Assembly: GCA_030549495.1 (NCBI GenBank)
Contig: JAUIRK010000044.1
Span: 1 to 64,000 of the forward strand
Length of the DNA: 64,000 nucleotides
From: Nectonema munidae
Taxonomy: Eukaryota; Nematomorpha; Nectonematoida; Nectonematidae
Direction of reading: 5' to 3'
Position 1 is the first letter of the stretch, and every line of letters starts with the position of its first letter. The notes under the pieces are model-generated. The model had not been told where the DNA came from. It made no database searches and worked only from the letters and a program-made list of their open reading frames with translations. This document shows, one piece after another, positions 60,801-64,000 of the stretch. Both the position numbers and the translations under genes were made by a program.

Positions 60801-63433
60801 TCTTCGCTTTTCTTCCTAGTAACAGGTTTCTTTATTTTAGCTATTTTGAAACTATGTTATATACGAAAAAAAATCTAAGAAAAAAATTTAAAAGGACAAT
60901 TATCTGTAACAAACTCATTTCCGCAAAAATATAAACTAATTTAGAGATTTTTTTCTTTATTTTTCCATTGTATGCATCAAAATAAAACTACCTTTGCGGT
61001 TTTAAAATCGACCTACCCGTATAATGTATATGTCGTATTACAGATGAAAACTAATCGCCAATAATCCTCATATGTAGAGCCACAAATGCTAATCATATTA
61101 TGAAAAATCTCGATTCATCACAAAAAAGGTTTTTGTGATTTGATGTAAATTTTGATTATTTGCTCTGTAATTAATTAAAATTAGCGTTTTTTTAAGAAAT
61201 GACAAAATAAAGTTATTTATTAGTAGATTTATTAGCTAATGATAAAATTTTGATCTAATAGCTTTAATTCTAATATATAAGTATACTTTAATAAAATCTA
61301 ACTTAATATTTAAAAAAAAAATTATAATTTTATTATAAAAAATTTTCTAAAATAAAAGATTAAATTTTAACAGTATTCTAAAAATCTAACATTTAAATTT
61401 TAAAAATTTAGGAATTTATTGTAAATTAAATGTAATTTTAAAAATAAATTAAGTAAACAATAAATAAAAAAAAGCAATTTTTTTATATTTTAACATAGCA
61501 AAATATACATAAAATTTTTCTATTATGATTGGTAATTTTACAACTTAAAATAAACTACTTTTAAGTTAGTTAATTTAAAATAGTTTATTTACATATTTTT
61601 GTTTCATTTATTCATTTTAAATGTTTTTATTTTTATATTTTATTATAATTGTGAACATTTCTTTTTTAGAAAAATGATCAAATGACTGTACTGCTATTTT
61701 TGTTAGACGGAGGATTTTGTCCATGGGGGACCTGGATACAGGGGCGTAGCCAGAGGGGAGACAAGGGGAGAAGTGCCCCCCCCCCCAAATACCTTCCAAT
61801 ATGCATATTTCCAATATGCTTGCCCCCCTAAATTCCTTGCATACCCCCCAACTTACATTTTTTGGCTACGTCACTGCCTGGATACCATATATAATTTCAT
61901 TAAATATTTAGATTATTTACAAATAACATATACTTTTGATATCAATATATATTTTTTAAACGTTTGATAGATTACCCAAATTTTTTAATATTTATTTAAA
62001 TTTTTCTCATTTTTTGACAGAAATAAAGCTTTATTTTTTTTGTTTTTTAAGATTTGGATAAAATTGACGCCTATAAAAGATCTTAAACTTATTTACCTCA
62101 TTTTCCAACTACCCGATCTAAGGAAATTCAACCTGGTTTCTGTAAGTTTTTAATTTCATACTTTTCAAAATTTTAAAATCTTTTATAAAACCACCTCAAT
62201 TTAAAGAAAAGCTAAATGAAGCAAAATGTTTTGTGAGTGTTTAATCTGGATTAGTATTTGGTATTAATGTTTTAAGATCAAGGCTGAACTAAAATTGTAA
62301 AGGTCAATAAATAAACATTTGTTTTTTTACACCAAATTTTGCCGTATCTTAAGTTATTTGAAAAAATTGGTATAAGTGCTTTATTAATAAAACATGAAAA
62401 AATTACTTGTCTAAAAAGCGCACAAAGATAAATTAGATTGAGTTAAATATTTTGTACAAAATAGCTATATCTAAAAAAAATTTTCCATTAAATTTTTGTA
62501 GTAAAATCTTACTTAACCCAAAGAAAAGTATCTTTTCCAAAACTTGAGACTTTTAATATCATATATTTACCTAATGAAAATGAAGTTTGATTTTTATAAT
62601 CAACTTTAATTTTTTAATTAACTTTTTTAATTGTTAATTAAATTTGGACAATAGCCAAATGAAATTTGTGAAATAATAAAAAAACAATACAAAACTTATT
62701 AAAAACTACAATTTTTTCTTATGTTCATTTATTTTATATTTTTTAATTCAACATTTTATTGCAGTATTATTTAGTTTTATTTTCAAAAAATTTCCTTTAA
62801 TCAAATTCTATTGCTATTTAATATTTACGCTTTGTAAACACTGAAACTTAATTAGCGGCACATATGTGTTCCCTATTCTTGTTTAAAGGTTTAAACTTAT
62901 TTTTACATTTAATTTATTTCCAACTAATATACATTCTCAATTATTTAATTTTTTTTTAGTTTTTTATAAATTTTTCTCTTTTAAATCTAAAAATATTTTT
63001 AATATTAATTTAATTAATTTATTATTAACATAATTTTTATTTAAAAATGTTTATTTTAAAATTTTCGCATGAAAAAGAGAAAAAAATTGTACACAACAAT
63101 AAAAAAATATAAAAAACAATTTAAAAGAGCATGGATTAATTGCGAAAAGAGAAAGAGTACAAATAGAAACCTATTTTTTCTCCAAAAGTCAAACTATTTT
63201 AATGAAAGTAATATTGTTATAATTATATAAAAGTTTTAAACTTTGTGTCTAATTTTATCTAATTTTGCAGCCAGAAATTTTGGTCGGCAAAATCTTGGAA
63301 AGTCCTCACAAGGGTGGATTGAAAAAGTATCTGCAAGACAAAGGATTCATCTTGGATATGCAAACTTTCTTGAACCGAATTCGAGGCTTCACACTGTTCA
63401 CCGTGTATTCTGAACTCACTGATCTTGGACTAA
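42743..63433 (+). CDS. Secreted insulin-degrading-enzyme-like M16 metalloprotease, exons 1-10 (3' part outside window)
   Basis: Ten exons join in phase to 394 residues: 42743-42885, 47871-48049, 48398-48474, 50272-50295, 51099-51202, 55489-55658, 57202-57324, 58324-58433, 62052-62141 and 63271-63433. All introns have GT..AG ends. Residues 24-38 after Met24 form a signal peptide (MALSVFFFVLSATES). The M16 peptidase domain follows with the inverted zinc motif HFYEH at 121-125 and the third ligand Glu201 in NAIESEYER, 75 residues later (76 in human IDE). LFLGTKKYP, GGYTNAWTS and SANLMTLCV match IDE. The second M16 domain begins with TPIKDLKLIYLIFQLPDLRK. There the usual GHEGPGSL box is replaced by LESPHKGGL, so substrate handling may differ. 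Full IDE has about 1000 residues, so more than half lies downstream. The likely activity is zinc-dependent cleavage of small peptides, here outside the cell. Nardilysin is a less good match. Confidence 0.85.
43690..44600. repeat. Degenerate tandem repeats of about 140 bp with TCAATCAAA words (intron 1)
   Basis: Units recognisable by GACTATGCTGATTTTCTGGAC (about 44248), GACCATGCTAGTTTCACTTC (about 44387) and TACAATGCTGATTTCATTTC (about 44539) are spaced about 140-150 bp apart, each followed by a TTTGGAA-like word. GTCAATCAAA or a close variant recurs near 43700, 43735, 44010, 44165 and 44315. This is an old, worn array. Confidence 0.6.
44800..46330 (-). mobile_element. LINE fragment with reverse transcriptase (intron 1, antisense)
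   Basis: Minus-strand pieces of a CR1/Jockey-like ORF2 in order. Pieces at 46330-45747 cover the linker before the RT (KLDTSKSIGHNEISPLANVL). Piece 45677-45069 is the RT core: LYLDFQKAFDRLPHNRLVLK, IPQGSVIGPLFF and FADDIKLF, which is the catalytic box. Piece 45049-44813 is the thumb region (HNDLGLIIDSKLNFNLHVSK). It is 5'-truncated, as is usual for LINEs, and has a few frameshifts. No endonuclease part is seen. Confidence 0.85.
46385..47600 (+). mobile_element. CR1/L2-like LINE fragment (intron 1, sense)
   Basis: Plus-strand frames read INDFRPISTLPFFSKIVERL, SAYRKYHSTETLLEY, then FDSTSAFDTLNYEILLQIL, all typical of CR1-group reverse transcriptases. The 3' part near 47290-47500 gives AFKCLGKSEPAYLLSE and FIDNTASFKKSLKCVLF, matching the CR1 ORF2 C-terminus. 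It has many frameshifts and stops, is 5'-truncated and is older than its antisense neighbour. Confidence 0.75.
47871..48049 (+). CDS. M16 protease exon 2
   Basis: Acceptor TTTCTAG|G, donor AATG|GTAAAT, ends in phase 1. It encodes IVDDIEKSPNDDRKVRG and LKAIVISDPRSNFSVANIRV, the first strands of the M16 fold. Confidence 0.85.
48398..48474 (+). CDS. M16 protease exon 3 (zinc motif)
   Basis: Acceptor TTTTCAG, donor AAAG|GTAAGA, ends in phase 0. It encodes MNDPVEFPGMAHFYEHILFL, with both zinc His residues and the catalytic Glu124. Confidence 0.9.
48942..49238. mobile_element. hAT-type MITE with perfect 8-bp target duplication (intron 3)
   Basis: Element of 297 bp beginning CAGGGTTGTTCAACC and ending AGAAGTCTG (reverse complement CAGACTTCT). 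It is flanked on both sides by GACTACTA (48934-48941 and 49239-49246). GGGCCCA inside the left end and TGGGCC near the right end extend the inverted repeat. No ORF. Confidence 0.85.
49250..50271. other. Remainder of intron 3
   Basis: Very AT-rich DNA without recognisable elements or RNA genes. Confidence 0.5.
50272..50295 (+). CDS. M16 protease exon 4, 24-bp microexon
   Basis: Eight codons, YPDTNPIK, between TTTTTTAG and GTAAAA, phase 0 on both sides. The YP fits directly after LFLGTKK as in IDE. Skipping it would keep the frame, so alternative use is possible. Confidence 0.75.
51099..51202 (+). CDS. M16 protease exon 5
   Basis: Acceptor CATTTTAG, donor AAAAT|GTATCT (weak), ends in phase 2. 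It encodes GGGYTNAWTSEDETSFYF, matching the GGSSNAFTSGEHTNYYF strand pair of IDE. Confidence 0.85.
52453..54884 (+). mobile_element. CACTG-ended DNA transposon (intron 5)
   Basis: Inverted terminal regions of about 110-130 bp. Left: CACTGGTCAACA, then TTTGGCAG, TTTCTGGGGTTTT, CGCTGA and TTGGCTCTAGTTT. Right (reverse complement): the same words in the same order. The two ends are only roughly 75% alike by eye. No target duplication was recognised at 52452/54885. An intact ORF lies between. The CAC start, the long subterminal repeats and the zinc-bearing DDE-like core suggest the CMC (CACTA/Mirage/Chapaev) group, which is inference. Confidence 0.75.
52748..54460 (+). CDS. Transposase-like protein, 570 codons, unbroken
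   Basis: Member of a family found in multiple copies in many invertebrate genomes. The N-terminus has Cys pairs CYICGQY and CKTCVESL, then CYFC, which looks like a ZAD-like zinc region (residues 19-100). An acidic linker (about 150-180) follows. The core reads WRLFIDSSKSSLKVVLLHNG, then a helix, then WLICVDLKMVNFLLG and YPCFLCLWDSRERNQHW. This resembles an RNase H fold with Asp on strand 1, Asp on strand 4 and a CxxC insertion, and a candidate Glu lies in SEEQGERFHQDI near residue 525. Stop codon and AATAAA overlap at 54458-54463 (GAATAAAA). An ATG 15 bases into the frame (54-bp context ATGAGTTCC) is an alternative start. It sits on the same strand as the host gene, inside its intron. Confidence 0.75.
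   Translation: MKMSSREKMSSSKRRCRYEPDVFCYICGQYMMAQQKRNITDFVKRAYKAYFDMKLGDQDKSWAPHMVCKTCVESLRGWTNGKLKLKFAVPMVWIEPKNHFDDCYFCINDMTGFNKHKKANWQYPSLDSAIRPVAHSEDLPVPVFTSLPEIDETEEIPADLSISSGDSCSDYEEPSNGPQLFNQSELNDLVRDLCLSKEQSEVLASRLQEKNILDSGTKVTYYRTREGSLLRFFSKEDDLVFCNDVSALLNCMGISSYDPADWRLFIDSSKSSLKVVLLHNGNKFAPVPIGHSTKMKEEYDGIQFVLEKLNYNTHKWLICVDLKMVNFLLGQQSGYTKYPCFLCLWDSRERNQHWRRENWPERESLEVGTANVINEPLVPRDRIIFPPLHIKLGLMKQFVKALNKDGDCFKYICRQFPGLSIEKAKGGIFDGPQIRTLMRDSDFTNHMNRVELNAWVSFTDVVTNFLGNHKADNYKQLVRKMLTAYEKLGANVSIKVHFLFSHLDRFPGNLGDYSEEQGERFHQDIKTMEERYQGKWDEHMMADYCWNLLRDCPKVAHKRKSYKRQFHFCE
55489..55658 (+). CDS. M16 protease exon 6 (third zinc ligand)
   Basis: Acceptor TAATTTAG, donor ACAG|GTAGAC. It completes Met176 and encodes FADMFIEPLYNEESIIKEVN, then AIESEYER with Glu201. 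Confidence 0.9.
55735..56375. mobile_element. Fold-back MITE-like inverted repeat (intron 6)
   Basis: Both ends carry GTTCGT-C-TTTTT-like units; the right end, reverse-complemented, reads AAAGTTCGTCCTTTTCAG. Further in, CAGTCTGTCTTAAGTTGGGTAATGAA on the left (55876-55901) pairs with an AGTCTGTCCTCAGCTGGGTTGTGA relative on the right (56279-56302). The interior is AT-rich. The outer units resemble the 21-bp units of the Tc1-type element at 21.3 kb, so it may be a distant non-autonomous relative. Confidence 0.55.
57202..57324 (+). CDS. M16 protease exon 7
   Basis: Acceptor ATTTTAAG, donor AAAG|GTAAGA. It encodes VEKQGEGLITSVKSYGESHY and SANLMTLCVIAKG, matching the YYSSNLMAVCVLG segment of IDE. 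Confidence 0.9.
58324..58433 (+). CDS. M16 protease exon 8
   Basis: Acceptor AAATCAG, donor CAA|GTAAAA. It encodes DSIDNLTKLIVPEFANIPNR and more, matching [20 protein letters not shown] of IDE. A transposon starts 27 bp after its 3' end. Confidence 0.85.
58461..61018 (-). mobile_element. DNA transposon with hAT-like transposase, GGGTAGGTCGATTT ends (intron 8)
   Basis: Ends pair as GGGTAGGTCGATTT...AAAACCGC on the left and, reverse-complemented, GGGTAGGTCGATTTTAAAACCGC on the right. GTA flanks both sides, a possible 3-bp target duplication. The minus-strand transposase gene fills most of the 2.56 kb. The left end is 27 bp beyond exon 8's 5' splice site. Confidence 0.8.
58686..60640 (-). pseudogene. 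Transposase with hAT-like core and two tiny introns, broken
   Basis: From the right: a zinc knuckle, VKCKKANCTKEHILCTCS, then ERLYLRDQRNKVGPMGNF (about 60630-60364). A 51-bp intron follows (60313-60363, GTAGTA..TTTTAG). The core has FFCIGVDGKIDAKTLTFI (first Asp), AILLDNTAANTGWKNG (second Asp), GCSLHQNELPFRALF (CxxH) and NHSRWLILAIRLL (RW), all hAT-like landmarks. A 50-bp intron follows (59050-59099). The last exon ends with SHSQGVERSVKLVSEASHLV, carrying the candidate Glu. Breaks: an in-frame TGA at 59620-59622 and a frameshift near 59140. The family is widespread in invertebrates, but I cannot name it with certainty. Confidence 0.75.
61739..61876. mobile_element. Short hAT-type MITE with perfect 8-bp target duplication (intron 8)
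   Basis: 138 bp. Ends CAGGGGCGTAGCCA and, reverse-complemented, CAGTGACGTAGCCA. The 8-bp duplication CCTGGATA is at 61731-61738 and 61877-61884. It contains runs of C and A but no ORF. The perfect duplication indicates a fairly recent insertion. Confidence 0.9.
62052..62141 (+). CDS. M16 protease exon 9
   Basis: Acceptor TTTTTTAAG, donor TCT|GTAAGT, phase 0 on both sides. It encodes LTPIKDLKLIYLIFQLPDLR, matching the [20 protein letters not shown] segment of IDE. Confidence 0.85.
63271..63433 (+). CDS. M16 protease exon 10 (last in window)
   Basis: Acceptor TTTTGCAG, donor CTAA|GTATTA, ends in phase 1. It encodes EILVGKILESPHKGGLKKYL and FTLFTVYSELTDLGL. It aligns with the second M16 domain of IDE, but the normally invariant GHEG box is lost. 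Confidence 0.8.
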
Positions 63434-64000
63434 GTATTACACTCTAATATTTCATTTGGCCCAAAATTTTACACACGAAAATATAACAAACGGTCTTGTA
63501 GGCATATATTCAGTCATGGCCAAAATAATATGCTTATAGACTTTGTGGGCTCAATTTTCTTGGCCCAAATTTTTATGGTTCAAATTTTCTTGGAATACTA
63601 AAGATTCAATTATTCCTACGTTTTCTAAAAATATTTTACACAGTAATAATAATTATCATGGATCTTTTATCTTAGCCATTGTCTTTTTAAATCTAAATGA
63701 ATGTATTTGTTTATTTTAATTAAAAGAAAACTATGTTAATTAACATTTATAAACTCTAATAACAAATTGTTAAAATAAAAAAAATCTTTTTTTAAATTTT
63801 TTTTAAATAGGGATAAAATAAATTTAACTTAAATTCCTTTCAATTTTTTGTTAAAGTTAAATTAAAAATTTATACTCTCTTACCTGTATATTACCGTGGA
63901 TCCATATATTCCTTACATCCGTTCAATTCTTAGAGTTGGTGATTAAACAAAATACATTTTACTTTGAAATAACTTGCATATATTAGATAACATAACATAA
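63434..64000. other. Intron 10 of the M16 protease gene (start)
   Basis: AT-rich, no further M16 exon found before the window ends. Near 63525-63600 TGGCCCAAAATTTT-like words recur (63458, 63561 and nearby), a weak short repeat. Confidence 0.5.

Overview
This window looks like one stretch of an AT-rich invertebrate nuclear genome, most likely an arthropod; a parasitic copepod would fit, but nothing here settles the species. The evidence is spliceosomal introns with GT..AG ends, a secreted M16 metalloprotease split into many exons, CR1-like LINEs, a Ty3-type LTR element, tRNA-derived SINE sequence and DNA transposons of several superfamilies (hAT, Tc1/mariner, pogo/Tigger, piggyBac and a CACTG-ended element). 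No prokaryotic features, CRISPR array or rRNA gene was seen.

Layout. Bases 1-17334 form a large imperfect palindrome. Each arm carries, from outside inwards, a 144-bp satellite array with a 432-bp higher-order period, about 0.5 kb of other DNA, a broken hAT transposon with a pogo-type MITE nested in it, and about 1.4 kb of AT-rich DNA. The arms meet around a 347-bp spacer that keeps one end of a piggyBac-like element, and the right arm carries an extra tandem copy of its inner 1.3 kb. A third partial copy lies at 36.6-40.1 kb and still runs into the piggyBac-like element, so it shows the likely arrangement before inversion. Next come an intronless gene for a 953-residue cysteine-rich (EB/EGF-like) single-pass membrane protein (17913-20774, minus), a Tc1/mariner-type transposon with minisatellite-bearing ends (21337-23968), about 4 kb without recognisable genes, a frameshifted intronless copy of the host gene DDI1 (27862-28503), and a young, nearly whole Ty3-type LTR element (29694-33335) inserted in older coding-like debris.

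The right third is one host gene. Ten exons between 42743 and 63433 (plus strand) join in phase into the first 394 residues of an insulin-degrading-enzyme-like M16 protease with an N-terminal signal peptide; the gene continues past the window. It has an intact zinc site (HFYEH with a downstream Glu) and an 8-codon microexon. Its introns hold two opposed LINE fragments, a CACTG-ended transposon with an unbroken 570-residue ORF, two hAT MITEs with perfect 8-bp target duplications, a fold-back repeat, and a transposon with a hAT-like transposase that starts 27 bp after a 5' splice site.

Only two loci look like functional host protein genes: the EB-domain membrane protein and the M16 protease. 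Most of the rest is mobile-element history, with the palindrome as its most unusual product.
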